From: Parabacteroides johnsonii DSM 18315
GTDB lineage: Bacteria; Bacteroidota; Bacteroidia; Bacteroidales; Tannerellaceae
Assembly: GCF_025151045.1 (NCBI RefSeq)
Contig: NZ_CP102285.1
Coordinates: 2,418,001-2,482,000, forward strand
Direction: 5' to 3'
Length of the DNA: 64,000 bases
Positions 36,021 to 45,743 of the stretch are shown in pieces (the first letter of the stretch is position 1; each line of letters begins with the position of its first letter). A program made the translations under genes and the position numbers. The notes under the pieces are model-generated. The model ran no database searches and had not been told where the DNA came from. It saw nothing but the letters and a program-made list of their open reading frames with translations.

Positions 36021-39000
36021 TTAGAAATTAATTTCTACACCAAAAGAATAAGTCTTATTAGGAGCATATGAATAATCCGTTTCACCTTTGAAACTATATT
36101 GAGGATCCATACCTTGCAAATGTGAGAATAATGCCAAATTATCAATAGAGCCAAATACACGGACATTACCCAATTTTGCTTTTCTCATCCAGTCCTTAGG
36201 CAAAGAATAACCTAATGTGATATTTTTGATTGCAAAATAAGATGCATCAACTAAAAAGCGATCTGTTGTTGTATAAGAACCATTGATTTCCACACGAGGA
36301 ACATCTGTGATATCTCCTGGTTTCTGCCAACGGCGCAACTGGTGTTTGTTCCATGTATTTGTCGCATATTGAGCATTCATAGAGCCCATATACAGGCCAT
36401 CATATATCTTACCACCAATAGAATAAGAAGTCAAGATTGATAAATCAAAACCTTTGTAAGAAAAATCAGTACCAATACTTCCGTAGAGATCTGGAATACG
36501 ACTTCCCAAATAATATTTGCTGGTTGATGCTTTCGAATAGTCGTCACTAATACGTTCATTGATGATATTTCCATTCTCATCCTTGTCGTACACCCAATAA
36601 AGCTGAGCTCCTGTTGCCGGATCTACTCCTGCAGATTTAGCCATATAGAATGTATTGATAGGCATACCTTCTTTGATACTATAAACACCTTTAATAATTT
36701 CAGGTGCTGTATTAGTCAGTTTCAAAACTTTATTTTTTACAGTAGATCCCATCAAACTTATATTCCAAGTGAAATCGTCTGTTTTAATAGCCGTACCTCT
36801 TACTTCAAATTCAAAACCTGAGTTTCTCATATCCCCGACATTAGCATTGTAGCCATTGAATCCTGTAGAGGTTGCCATCGGATAGCTTAACAACATATCG
36901 ACTGTCTTACGATTGTAATATTCTGCATTGACAGATAAACGACTTCCAAAGAATGTAGCTTCTACACCGACATTCAAATTTCCATTCTTCTCCCAAGACA
37001 CAACCTGATTTTCCAAAGAAGAAACCATACCTCCGATCTGATTTGAATTCGGCCATCCCAGATCATACAAACTTTGCCACAAATAATAGTTGCTCGTCTC
37101 ATCCGAATTTAAGATATTATCGTTACCTTGTTGTCCATAACTTAATTTCAAAGACAGGTTGTCGACCCACTTAACATCTTCCATAAATGCCTCTTTAGAA
37201 ATACGCCAGTTTCCACCTATAGACCAGAATGTACCCCAACGATGGTCTTTATGAAAGCGAGAAGATCCGTCAGTACGCAATGATGCTGAGAAATAATATT
37301 TTTCATCATAATTATAGTTGAAACGTCCTAACCACGATTCGATACGATATTTGTCCGTATAAGAATCGGCTGCATACAAAGTTGTTCCTGGACGAAGTTC
37401 AAGGATACCGTCTACCAGATTTGTCTTACCTGCTTGTAAATATTCATAACTATAAGCATAAAACTCATGTCCGGCCAGAACATCAAAAGAATGTAATCCG
37501 AAAGAACGGTTCCATGACAACAGTTGGTTAAAAGTATAACTCTGCATACGTGTATTATACTTGGTCAGCAAACCACCTGCTGTAGCTTGGTTACCGTGAT
37601 ACATATTCATATAACTCATCCGTGCCTGATTACGGTAATCAAGACCGAAATTCACATTCAGTTTAATTCCCTTGAAAATTCCGAAGTTATCTTTATCCGA
37701 ACCAAAAGTCACGCCAGTACGAAGACTCGCTACATCATTCTTTTTATTCGACTTGTCATCAGTCAAACCGCCAACCGGATTGTAATCTGTATAACTTCCC
37801 GGACGCCCATTTTCACCATAGTCCAACTGAGGTCTACCATCTTCACCTAATACATTCTTTCCATCCAACCCTTTCATATAGACAGGGAATAATGGTGAAA
37901 CAAACTGAGCAGAATACCATACATTTGATGTGGAAGATCCGTCATAATCACTATAATCCTGTACAGAATTAGATAAGGAAGCATTTACATTGGCCTTAAA
38001 CCAATCTGTTACATTGGAATTAACGTTTACACGAGCATTGTAACGTTGGAAACCTGTATTGATAAGAATACCGTCTTCATTCAGATAACCAAGAGAAAAC
38101 ATATATTTTGTTTTTTCAGAACCTCCATTTACAGATAATTGGTGTTCTTGTCTGAATGCATTATCTCGTTGAACTGCATCCATCCATCGTTCATCCCAGG
38201 CAGAAACAGCATCAGCTTGTACCATTCCTGTTTCAGGATTGATCAAATTGTCCCATGTATAATTCTTAAATGGGTTATATAGTTCACCTCCTAAATTGGC
38301 ACTTAGACCAGCTCTTGCCATCTGTTGTGCTTGTTCCCATGAATAGCCAGAGTTGAAAGCATAACCGTTACGAAGAGCTTCATAAGTTAATTGCACAAAT
38401 TCTTTCTGATCGACCATGTCATACGGCTGGATAGCACGTGAGGCCCATCCTACAGTAGAACGCCATGTTACTTGAGCTTTTCCTTCTTTACCCTGTTTAG
38501 TTGTGATCATAACGACACCGTTCGCACCACGCGCACCGTACAAAGCACCAGCAGAAGCGTCCTTCAATACAGTCATAGACTCAATATCAGACGGATTGAT
38601 AGAACTTAAAGAACCATCGAACGGAATACCATCGACAACGTACAAAGGGTCTTGTGATGCATTAATTGAACCATAACCACGGATTACAATGGAAGCATCT
38701 TCACCAGGCTGTCCGGATCCTGAAGTTGTCAACAGACCTGTAGCCTGCCCTTCTAACCCTTTTGTTAAGTTCGTAATAGGACGAAGTTCTAACTTTTCAT
38801 TATTAATCGTAGAAGCCGATCCCGTAAAAGAACTTTTTTTCGCGGTTCCATAAGCGACGACCATTACTTCATCAAGCATCTGGTTGTCAGATTCCAAAAC
38901 AATTTTCAAATCAGATTTCACTCCAACTTCCTGAGCCTTCATACCCACGAAGGAAACAACCAGAGTCTTTGCAGAACTTGGTACATCCAGAGAAAATGCA

Positions 39001-39173
39001 CCGTTAAAATCTGTTACTGTACCTATAGTCGTACCTTTAACAACTATAGATGCACCAATGATGGGCTCGTTGTCTTCCGCCGAAATAACAGTACCTGTTA
39101 CTTTCGTCGTCTGAGCGTTGGCCATCCCAATACCTAATAATAGGCAGAATAAAAGGAAAGTTAACCTTTTCAT
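36021..39173 (-). CDS. Full-length SusC-like TonB-dependent receptor (unit C, phase ON)
   Basis: Outer-membrane importer of the SusC/RagA family, 1,050 aa. Signal peptide MKRLTFLLFCLLLGIGMANA; then the carboxypeptidase-regulatory-like domain (TKVTGTVISAEDNEPIIGAS); plug DEVMVVAYGTAKKSSFTGSA and LKDASAGALYGARGANGVV; barrel ending YSFGVEINF. ATG 39173 is chosen over GTG 39179 because the signal peptide starts there. It is the only one of four susC genes with an N-terminus and a promoter (39266-39295). The codons LDVP|SSAK mark where homology with the silent bodies begins (core site 38959-38978), so the first ~72 codons can be moved to another body. Confidence 0.95.
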   Translation of the reverse strand: MKRLTFLLFCLLLGIGMANAQTTKVTGTVISAEDNEPIIGASIVVKGTTIGTVTDFNGAFSLDVPSSAKTLVVSFVGMKAQEVGVKSDLKIVLESDNQMLDEVMVVAYGTAKKSSFTGSASTINNEKLELRPITNLTKGLEGQATGLLTTSGSGQPGEDASIVIRGYGSINASQDPLYVVDGIPFDGSLSSINPSDIESMTVLKDASAGALYGARGANGVVMITTKQGKEGKAQVTWRSTVGWASRAIQPYDMVDQKEFVQLTYEALRNGYAFNSGYSWEQAQQMARAGLSANLGGELYNPFKNYTWDNLINPETGMVQADAVSAWDERWMDAVQRDNAFRQEHQLSVNGGSEKTKYMFSLGYLNEDGILINTGFQRYNARVNVNSNVTDWFKANVNASLSNSVQDYSDYDGSSTSNVWYSAQFVSPLFPVYMKGLDGKNVLGEDGRPQLDYGENGRPGSYTDYNPVGGLTDDKSNKKNDVASLRTGVTFGSDKDNFGIFKGIKLNVNFGLDYRNQARMSYMNMYHGNQATAGGLLTKYNTRMQSYTFNQLLSWNRSFGLHSFDVLAGHEFYAYSYEYLQAGKTNLVDGILELRPGTTLYAADSYTDKYRIESWLGRFNYNYDEKYYFSASLRTDGSSRFHKDHRWGTFWSIGGNWRISKEAFMEDVKWVDNLSLKLSYGQQGNDNILNSDETSNYYLWQSLYDLGWPNSNQIGGMVSSLENQVVSWEKNGNLNVGVEATFFGSRLSVNAEYYNRKTVDMLLSYPMATSTGFNGYNANVGDMRNSGFEFEVRGTAIKTDDFTWNISLMGSTVKNKVLKLTNTAPEIIKGVYSIKEGMPINTFYMAKSAGVDPATGAQLYWVYDKDENGNIINERISDDYSKASTSKYYLGSRIPDLYGSIGTDFSYKGFDLSILTSYSIGGKIYDGLYMGSMNAQYATNTWNKHQLRRWQKPGDITDVPRVEINGSYTTTDRFLVDASYFAIKNITLGYSLPKDWMRKAKLGNVRVFGSIDNLALFSHLQGMDPQYSFKGETDYSYAPNKTYSFGVEINF
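38959..38978 (-). repeat. Recombination core site C
   Basis: AGTTCTGCAAAGACTCTGGT on the minus strand inside the expressed susC, between the N-terminal codons and the body. It is inverted relative to core site D at 40196-40215. Confidence 0.75.
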
Positions 39174-39265
39174 AGACACACTTTTTTTGTTTAACTTATA
39201 AATAACTAATTTGCACTATCTGTTTTTATACGTACAAGCAATGTATAAATATTCCTAAGAGTGGG

Positions 39266-39295
39266 CAAATGTAATAATAAATTTATTATAACAAC
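39266..39295 (-). promoter_or_regulatory. Promoter of the expressed susC
   Basis: On the minus strand, TACATTTG (39266-39273) fits the TAnnTTTG -7 box and GTTG (39292-39295) fits a -33 box with an 18-bp spacer. Transcription should start near 39258, giving a leader of about 85 nt before the ATG at 39173. Confidence 0.65.
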
Positions 39296-39344
39296 TAAAA
39301 ACTAATAGGATTTTACAAAAATGGGGATGATAATTAACAAAAGA

Positions 39345-39381
39345 TCATGCAAAATCGATATTTTGTATTGATTTTGCATGA
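39345..39381. promoter_or_regulatory. Perfect 12-bp inverted repeat upstream of the susC promoter
   Basis: TCATGCAAAATC (39345-39356) and its exact inverse GATTTTGCATGA (39370-39381) are separated by 13 bp, about 50 bp upstream of the -33 box. This is a likely operator; no T run supports a terminator on either strand. Confidence 0.5.
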
Positions 39382-39797
39382 AATTTCTTTTAATTCCGCC
39401 CCTTTAAAATTTCCTATTTTTAACCCTTCGTTTTTGAGTCATTTCAAGGGGGCAAAAAACAGTTTAGGACCACCAGGGTAGAAAATTCCGAAAACCTGAT
39501 GAAGGGGTGTAGAATTTGAAGCTATTGGGAGAATGAGAATTCAGCATCAGGTTTGCCTCTGTAAAGCTATGCCTTAGTGACCGTAATGCATAGCTTTATC
39601 CATCGTAACCAATAGGGTTTCGGATCGAATGCTAACCTATAATGAGTTTACTCGTTTTTGTTCTTTGACAATTTGCCATTTTTCTATGACAAAGCATGAT
39701 ATTTTGCCATGTTAAAAAATATTACCCGCTATACTAATTCCAAATATGTGGGGTACTAATTCGATTTTGGCGGGCGAGTAGTGACATTTTGATAAAA

Positions 39798-39950
39798 TCA
39801 AATTCCTCCCAATACAATATTAGCGTCAATATTCAATTTTTTGCTTATCTCACGCACAACTTTCAAAGTTGGTTCCCATCTTTTAAGGGAAGAAGTACTT
39901 CTACGCGTTTTACTGCCCATTCGTATTGGACTTGATTTTCAATATATAAT
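39798..39950 (-). pseudogene. Decayed HigA-like antitoxin gene
   Basis: The minus strand encodes VQYEWAVKRVEVLLPLKDGN, resembling the N-terminal region of HigA-family XRE antitoxins. It then continues, in a different frame, with EPTLKVVREISKKLNIDANI and VLGG, which resembles their C-terminus. The central helix-turn-helix part, roughly 70-80 codons, is missing, and there is no start codon in frame. No toxin partner is visible. It is a relic inside the invertible segment. Confidence 0.6.
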
Positions 39951-40186
39951 TCAAAATAATATTCTAATATTAATAATAATAAAATCGAAGTTTGGGATGG
40001 GGAAATTAGTAGAATGATAGTCCCGTTTAAAGGCTTTCTTGAATAGGATGTTACTTGAATTATTAATGCTAATGTATTGTTTGTAAATGAAATACACGTT
40101 ATTACTGCTTGATGTATCTTGTTCTATATACATAAAGATAATTGAATTGGATAGAAGCGTAAAGTATTGATAATCATTAATTTTTA

Positions 40187-43100
40187 ATGGTATCAAGTTC
40201 TGCAAAGACTCTGGTAGTTTCCTTTGTGGGTATGAGAGCCCAGGAAATTGGGGTAAAATCTAACTTAAAAATTTTTATGGAATCTGACAATCAGATGCTT
40301 GAAGAAGTAATGGTTGTCGCTTATGGTACTGCTAAAAAATCTGCATTTACAGGATCTGCGGCTGTTCTCAAATCTGAAGAGATCGGTAAAATACAGACAT
40401 CAAATGCCATGAGTACACTGGCCGGTAAAGCTGCCGGCGTGCAACTGTCTACAGCATCAGGACAGCCTGGTGTTTCTTCACCAAGTATTCGTATTCGTGG
40501 TATCAGTTCTATCAATGCCGGCAATACTCCGTTGATCATCCTCGATGGTTCTCCTTTTGACGGAGATATGAACAGTATCAATACGCAGGATATTGAATCA
40601 ATGACTGTGTTGAAGGACGCAGCTTCAAATGCTCTGTATGGTGCACGTGGTGCCAATGGTGTGATTATGATTACGACAAAACAAGGACAAAAAGGAGATG
40701 CGCGTGTGACATTAGATGCCAAATGGGGTGTAAACTCACGTGCAACTAAAACATATAATACGATTAATGATCCTGCACAATACTATGAAGTCTATTACAC
40801 AGGTTTGAAAAATATGTTTATGGCTAACGGAAACGGTGCAGCACAGGCTCACTATCTGGCTAACCAAAACTTGTGTGCCAACAACAGTTACGGATTGTGG
40901 TATAATGTGTTTAATGTACCTGCAGGTCAGGCTATGATCGGTAGTAACGGAAAGTTGAATCCGAACGCTACAATCGGTAATCTTGTCAATTACAACGGAC
41001 AGGAATATCTTTTGACTCCTGATGATTGGTTGGATGCTGCCTACAAAAACAGTTTGCGTCAAGAGTACAATGTAACAATCTCTTCCGGTAACCAGAAAAG
41101 TTCTTTTTATTCTTCTTTCGGTTATTTGAAAAACGAAGGTATTGTAGACAATTCTGATTATACTCGTTTTGTCGGTCGTTTGAAAGCGGATTATCAAGTA
41201 AAAGATTGGTTGAAAGTGGGTGCGAATGCCTCTTTCACTCATTACGATATGAATTCTTTCGTAAGTGGTGGCGATGGTGACGGAAGTTCGGTTTCTTCCG
41301 GTAATATTTTCGCTGCGGCTACTCAAGTGGCTCCAATCTATCCATTGTTTATCCGCGATAAAAACGGTAATGTACTGATTGATGCAAATGGCAATACGAT
41401 GTACGATTATGGAGATGGTGGAAATGCTGGTTTGGAACGTCCTGTGTTTGGCAAATCTAATGCTTTGTCAGATGCTATTCTAAACACTTATGCAACAGAT
41501 GGCAATACGATTAACGGAACTGCTTTTGCAGAAATTTCTTTCCTTAAAGATTTTAAGTTTACAACAACAAACAGTGTTTATGTAGATGAAAGCCGATTGA
41601 CAACTGTAACAAATCCTTATTACGGTAGTTACGCTTCTTCAAACGGTATTTTAGGAAAAACACATAGTCGGAGATATTCAGTCAACTATCAGCAGTTATT
41701 GAACTATGTAAAATCAATCGGATTACATAATATCACAGCGATGATTGGTCACGAATATTATCGGACGCAGTACTTCTATACTTATGGTAGCAAATCCAAT
41801 ATGTTCGACCCAAGCAACCACGAACTGGCCGGTGCCGTGACTGACGGTTCTTCCAATTCATATACAACAGATTATAATACGGAAGGTTATTTTGCCCGTG
41901 TACAATATAATTTCGATGAAAAATATTACGCTTCAGCTTCTTATCGTCGAGATGCTTCTTCCCGTTTCCATCCGGATAACCGTTGGGGTAATTTCTGGTC
42001 AGCCGGTGCTGCTTGGTTGATTTCAAAAGAAAACTTTTTCCAGAACAGCGATGCTTTGAAATTTATCGATATGTTAAAGATCAAGGCTTCTTATGGTTCA
42101 CAAGGTAATGACAATATCGCCGACAGTTATGAAACACCCCGCTATACAAATACGTATGATATCGTAAACTCGTCAGGCCACCCGGCATCAGTGCCTAAAG
42201 TATTAGGAAATAAAGACATCACATGGGAAACAAACGGAAACTTCAATGCTGGTTTTGATTTTGAAATGTTCAAAAGCCGTTTTAGCGGTACTTTTGAATT
42301 CTTTAATCGCAAGACTTCCGATATGCTATTCTCATTCCCATTGCCTCCTTCTTATGGTTATACATCTTATTATGCCAATATCGGTGATATGCGTAACAGA
42401 GGCCTCGAATTGGATTTGAAAGGTGTTATTCTCCAAACCAAAGATTTTTATTGGGATGTGAATGTCAATCTGACCCACTACAAAAACAAAGTAAGCTACT
42501 TGCCGGATGAACGTAAGACAATGACTACTCCTGAAGGCGTACAAGGTTATTCCAGCGGAAACCATTTCTTCGGTGAAGGTATTCCATTGTATACATTCTA
42601 TATGCAGAAATATGCAGGTGTCAATGAACAGGGAGAAGCTCTTTATTTTAAAGATGTAAAAGACGATAAAGGTAATATTACACGCGAAAAGACAACTAAC
42701 TACTCTGAAGCAACCCAGTATCTTTGCGGTTCTTCTCTGCCAGATGTATATGGTGGTTTTGGAACATCTGTAAGCTGGAAAGGATTTGACTTCTCGATTG
42801 ATTTCGCATACCAGATTGGTGGAAAGGTATACGACGGGGATTATTCTTCTGCTATGAATTCTCCTACAGCCAGCAGTAAAGGACATGTAATCCACGCCGA
42901 TATATTGAATGCATGGACTCCGGAAAATACAACGTCCAATATTCCTCGTTTCCAATATGGAGATTCTTATACCGCAGCGACATCTGATCGTTTCTTGACA
43001 AGCGGTTCTTACCTGAGTCTACAGAACATTAACTTCGGCTATACTTTGCCAACTAGAGTTTGCCGCCCGTTAGGCATCCAAAAATTAAGACTTTATCTGG

Positions 43101-43231
43101 CTGCCGATAATGTTGCCTTGTGGACAAAACGTCAAGGATTGGATCCACGACAGACTATCTCCGGAGAGGGTACAGCTTCTTACTATGCACCGATTCGTAC
43201 CGTATCAGGTGGTATAACACTTACATTTTAA
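40187..43231 (+). CDS. SusC-like TonB-dependent receptor body, silent and inverted (unit D)
   Basis: The body runs from SSAKTLVVSFVGMRAQEIG to GGITLTF; an ATG GTA TCA precedes it by chance, giving 1,014 aa with no signal peptide. An in-frame TAA lies three codons before that ATG. Plug motifs EEVMVVAYGTAKKSAFTGSA and LKDAASNALYGARGANGVI, and the barrel, are intact. It is on the plus strand, opposite to units A-C, so its core site (40196-40215) is inverted to theirs and can recombine by simple inversion. Flipping 38959-40215 would give it the promoter and signal peptide. Confidence 0.88.
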   Translation: MVSSSAKTLVVSFVGMRAQEIGVKSNLKIFMESDNQMLEEVMVVAYGTAKKSAFTGSAAVLKSEEIGKIQTSNAMSTLAGKAAGVQLSTASGQPGVSSPSIRIRGISSINAGNTPLIILDGSPFDGDMNSINTQDIESMTVLKDAASNALYGARGANGVIMITTKQGQKGDARVTLDAKWGVNSRATKTYNTINDPAQYYEVYYTGLKNMFMANGNGAAQAHYLANQNLCANNSYGLWYNVFNVPAGQAMIGSNGKLNPNATIGNLVNYNGQEYLLTPDDWLDAAYKNSLRQEYNVTISSGNQKSSFYSSFGYLKNEGIVDNSDYTRFVGRLKADYQVKDWLKVGANASFTHYDMNSFVSGGDGDGSSVSSGNIFAAATQVAPIYPLFIRDKNGNVLIDANGNTMYDYGDGGNAGLERPVFGKSNALSDAILNTYATDGNTINGTAFAEISFLKDFKFTTTNSVYVDESRLTTVTNPYYGSYASSNGILGKTHSRRYSVNYQQLLNYVKSIGLHNITAMIGHEYYRTQYFYTYGSKSNMFDPSNHELAGAVTDGSSNSYTTDYNTEGYFARVQYNFDEKYYASASYRRDASSRFHPDNRWGNFWSAGAAWLISKENFFQNSDALKFIDMLKIKASYGSQGNDNIADSYETPRYTNTYDIVNSSGHPASVPKVLGNKDITWETNGNFNAGFDFEMFKSRFSGTFEFFNRKTSDMLFSFPLPPSYGYTSYYANIGDMRNRGLELDLKGVILQTKDFYWDVNVNLTHYKNKVSYLPDERKTMTTPEGVQGYSSGNHFFGEGIPLYTFYMQKYAGVNEQGEALYFKDVKDDKGNITREKTTNYSEATQYLCGSSLPDVYGGFGTSVSWKGFDFSIDFAYQIGGKVYDGDYSSAMNSPTASSKGHVIHADILNAWTPENTTSNIPRFQYGDSYTAATSDRFLTSGSYLSLQNINFGYTLPTRVCRPLGIQKLRLYLAADNVALWTKRQGLDPRQTISGEGTASYYAPIRTVSGGITLTF
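40196..40215 (+). repeat. Recombination core site D
   Basis: AGTTCTGCAAAGACTCTGGT on the plus strand, identical to sites A, B and C but in opposite orientation. Confidence 0.75.
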
Positions 43232-43250
43232 TTGAAAAAAGAATTAGAAG

Positions 43251-44858
43251 ATGAAAAGTTTAAAGAATATTATATTAGGAATATCTTGTGCTTCGGCTAT
43301 CGCTTTGACAGGATGTATAGATGAGACTTTGCCGACTCATCAAGCTACGGATGAGCAATTAAGTTCTTCTTCCAAAGCAACGGAGGCACTTCTTTGGGCT
43401 ATGCCGGCATTTGCCAATAACTATAAAACCGTAGATGGCGGGGATTATGATTATGGATACGCTTCATTGATGCACATCCGTGACGTAATGACAGAAGAAA
43501 TGGTTGTTTTAGAAAGCAATTACGATCATTATAGTGCTTGGGAACATAACCAATACATTGGTCCGAACTATCTTTCCACTCAGTTCATCTGGACTTATTT
43601 CTGGAAATTCGTTCAGACAACCAATAATATGATCGGCGCTATCGATCCGGAAAACGCAAATGAGACACAGCTGGGATATTTAGGGGCCGCTTATGGATAT
43701 CGTGCATTTATTTATCTGGATATGGCCCGTATGTACGAATTTCTCGAAAATGACGGAACTTCTTCAACCAATGCAAGTGGAAACAATGTTTTGAATCTTA
43801 CTGTTCCCATTGTAACGGAAGGTGTAACTGAAGAATCCGCTCGTAATAATCCGCGTGTGAAACGTCAGGAAATGTATGAGTTCATCCTTGCCGACCTAAA
43901 TAAGGCCGAAGAATATATCCCTAATTTCCATCGCTCGACTAAAACATTACCCGATTTGGCCGTTGTATATGGATTGAAAGCCCGATTATATATGTGGATG
44001 GAAGATTATGCTAATGCACAGATCTATGCGCGTAAGGCTATTGACGAAAGTGGTGCAACCCCAACTACGCAGGAGCAATGGTTAAATGCCACTTCCGGAT
44101 TCAATGATATCTCTGTTTCTTCTTGGATGTTCGGTTCTACCATGCAAAAGGAAGACGATGTGGTAAAATCCGGTATCATCAACTGGACTTCTTGGATGTC
44201 GAATGAAACGACCTACGGATATGCAGCTGCCGGACCGATGCCTTTAGTAGATGTCAACTTCTATAACAAAATTGCAGATACGGACTTTAGAAAATTATCT
44301 TGGAAAGCTCCGGCCGGTAGTGCTTTATCCGGCAAAAATACTTACGTCGATGAAGCTGCAGGAGCTGCTTTACCGGAATATGCCTCTTTGAAATTCCGCC
44401 CAGGCTCCGGAAATACGTCCGATTTCAATGTAGGGTCAGCTTGTTCATATCCGATGATGCGTGTAGAGGAAATGTATTTTATCGAAGCAGAAGCAGTCGC
44501 TCAGCAAAATCCGGCACAGGGGGTTACTCTGTTGAATGATTTTATGAATAATTATAGAGATCCGCAGTACAAATGTACAAAGTCCAACAAAGACGATATT
44601 GTAAAAGAAATCGTATTCCAGAAGCGTGTGGAATTTTGGGGTGAAGGACAGAGTTTCTTCGACATTAAACGTTTGAACATGCCTCAGACTCGCGGTTATG
44701 CAGGAACAATGCATCATACAATCAGCCGTTTCAATACGACAACACGTCCTGCCTATATGAACTTCTGTATCGTTAGAAGCGAAGGAAACAATAACACAGC
44801 TTTAGTCGGATTCGAGAATCCGGATCCGAGTGATGTATATTCTTCTTGGGCTGAATAA
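43251..44858 (+). CDS. SusD/RagB-family surface lipoprotein (unit D)
   Basis: A 535-aa lipoprotein with signal MKSLKNIILGISCASAIAL and lipobox LTGC. YGYRAFIYLDMARMYEF, NNPRVKRQEMYEFILADLNK, MRVEEMYFIEAEAVAQQ and RVEFWGEGQSFFDIKRL identify SusD and are closest to unit A. It starts 19 bp after the susC stop and is followed 18 bp later by a lipoprotein gene. It is predicted silent until the promoter segment inverts. Confidence 0.92.
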   Translation: MKSLKNIILGISCASAIALTGCIDETLPTHQATDEQLSSSSKATEALLWAMPAFANNYKTVDGGDYDYGYASLMHIRDVMTEEMVVLESNYDHYSAWEHNQYIGPNYLSTQFIWTYFWKFVQTTNNMIGAIDPENANETQLGYLGAAYGYRAFIYLDMARMYEFLENDGTSSTNASGNNVLNLTVPIVTEGVTEESARNNPRVKRQEMYEFILADLNKAEEYIPNFHRSTKTLPDLAVVYGLKARLYMWMEDYANAQIYARKAIDESGATPTTQEQWLNATSGFNDISVSSWMFGSTMQKEDDVVKSGIINWTSWMSNETTYGYAAAGPMPLVDVNFYNKIADTDFRKLSWKAPAGSALSGKNTYVDEAAGAALPEYASLKFRPGSGNTSDFNVGSACSYPMMRVEEMYFIEAEAVAQQNPAQGVTLLNDFMNNYRDPQYKCTKSNKDDIVKEIVFQKRVEFWGEGQSFFDIKRLNMPQTRGYAGTMHHTISRFNTTTRPAYMNFCIVRSEGNNNTALVGFENPDPSDVYSSWAE

Positions 44859-44876
44859 TATTAAAAGTATATCAAT

Positions 44877-45680
44877 ATGAAAAAGATAAATAAATACATT
44901 AGCATGGTTGCATTGGGCGCTTTAACTATGGTGTTCAATGCTTGTACAGACGAATGCGAAAGAGAAGCTTCTCCTGTTCAGACAGATGGGATTACTGCTT
45001 ATATTGATTTCAATACGCCAACTTCTTTCGCATTCCTACCCGATGACGAACAGTCTTTCGAAATAAAAATCGGCCGTCAATTGACAACAGAAGCAGCAAC
45101 AGTCCATATTACGGCAGAAGGTGAAAAGTTCAATGTTCCACAAACGGTTGAATTTGCAGCCGGTGAAACTGAAAAAGCCGTAAAAATCACATTCGATATT
45201 GCAATCGGGGCTTCAGCATCTGTGAAAATAGGTATTGAGGAAGGTGATACATATATATATGGTTTAACTGAGCAGACCATTAAAGTTGCCAGAGATTACA
45301 CTTGGGTTTCTGCAGGCTCTTTAACCTTCTCTGATCCGATTTTTACCGGAGCAGAAGGTGAATTAAAGGTAGAAAAAGCAAAAGAAGGTAATAACCTTTA
45401 TAGAATCATCGAACCGTATTGTGAAGAAGGTGCTGGAATTCATCTTCAATTTACATTGGACGATAATCACAATGCTGTATCTTTATTGCCGGTCGGTTCT
45501 CTGTTCGATTTAGGAAATGGATACCAGCTTTACTATGTTCCTGAACAATATCCTAATTACTGCTTCTTTACAAATGAAGGAAATAGCTTTAATTTCGGTT
45601 TCTTGTTTACTGACAACGGATCCGACCTGTATGTCGGAAACGGATCTTTTGTTTGGAGTAAAGAATATCCAGGCAAGTAA
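44877..45680 (+). CDS. SusC/D-associated surface lipoprotein (unit D)
   Basis: A 267-aa lipoprotein (signal MKKINKYISMVALGALTMVF, lipobox NAC). A Calx-beta-like segment (TVEFAAGETEKAVKITFDIA) ends at IKVARDYTWVS, followed by a C-terminal domain with LYRIIEPYCEEG. It is a paralogue of the unit C lipoprotein at 33553-34422. It is the third gene of unit D, before a strong terminator, and a probable accessory binding protein at the cell surface. Confidence 0.75.
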   Translation: MKKINKYISMVALGALTMVFNACTDECEREASPVQTDGITAYIDFNTPTSFAFLPDDEQSFEIKIGRQLTTEAATVHITAEGEKFNVPQTVEFAAGETEKAVKITFDIAIGASASVKIGIEEGDTYIYGLTEQTIKVARDYTWVSAGSLTFSDPIFTGAEGELKVEKAKEGNNLYRIIEPYCEEGAGIHLQFTLDDNHNAVSLLPVGSLFDLGNGYQLYYVPEQYPNYCFFTNEGNSFNFGFLFTDNGSDLYVGNGSFVWSKEYPGK

Positions 45681-45709
45681 AATCTGATTATTTATTATAT
45701 TAAACAAGT

Positions 45710-45743
45710 GAGGCTGTCTGAAAAATAGACAGCCTCGTTTTTT
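45710..45743 (+). terminator. Terminator after unit D
   Basis: GAGGCTGTCT (45710-45719) and AGACAGCCTC (45727-45736) form a perfect 10-bp stem, followed by GTTTTTT. Confidence 0.9.

Larger units (their letters stand above)
38959..40215. other. Predicted invertible promoter/N-terminus segment
   Basis: The 1.2 kb between inverted core sites C and D contains, reading leftward, the promoter, signal peptide and first ~72 codons of SusC. Inversion would place them in frame in front of the unit D susC body on the plus strand and silence unit C. Besides these, 39180-40186 holds a perfect inverted repeat (39345-39381), a decayed higA-like gene (about 39798-39950) and AT-rich sequence in which I see nothing else. 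Confidence 0.7.
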
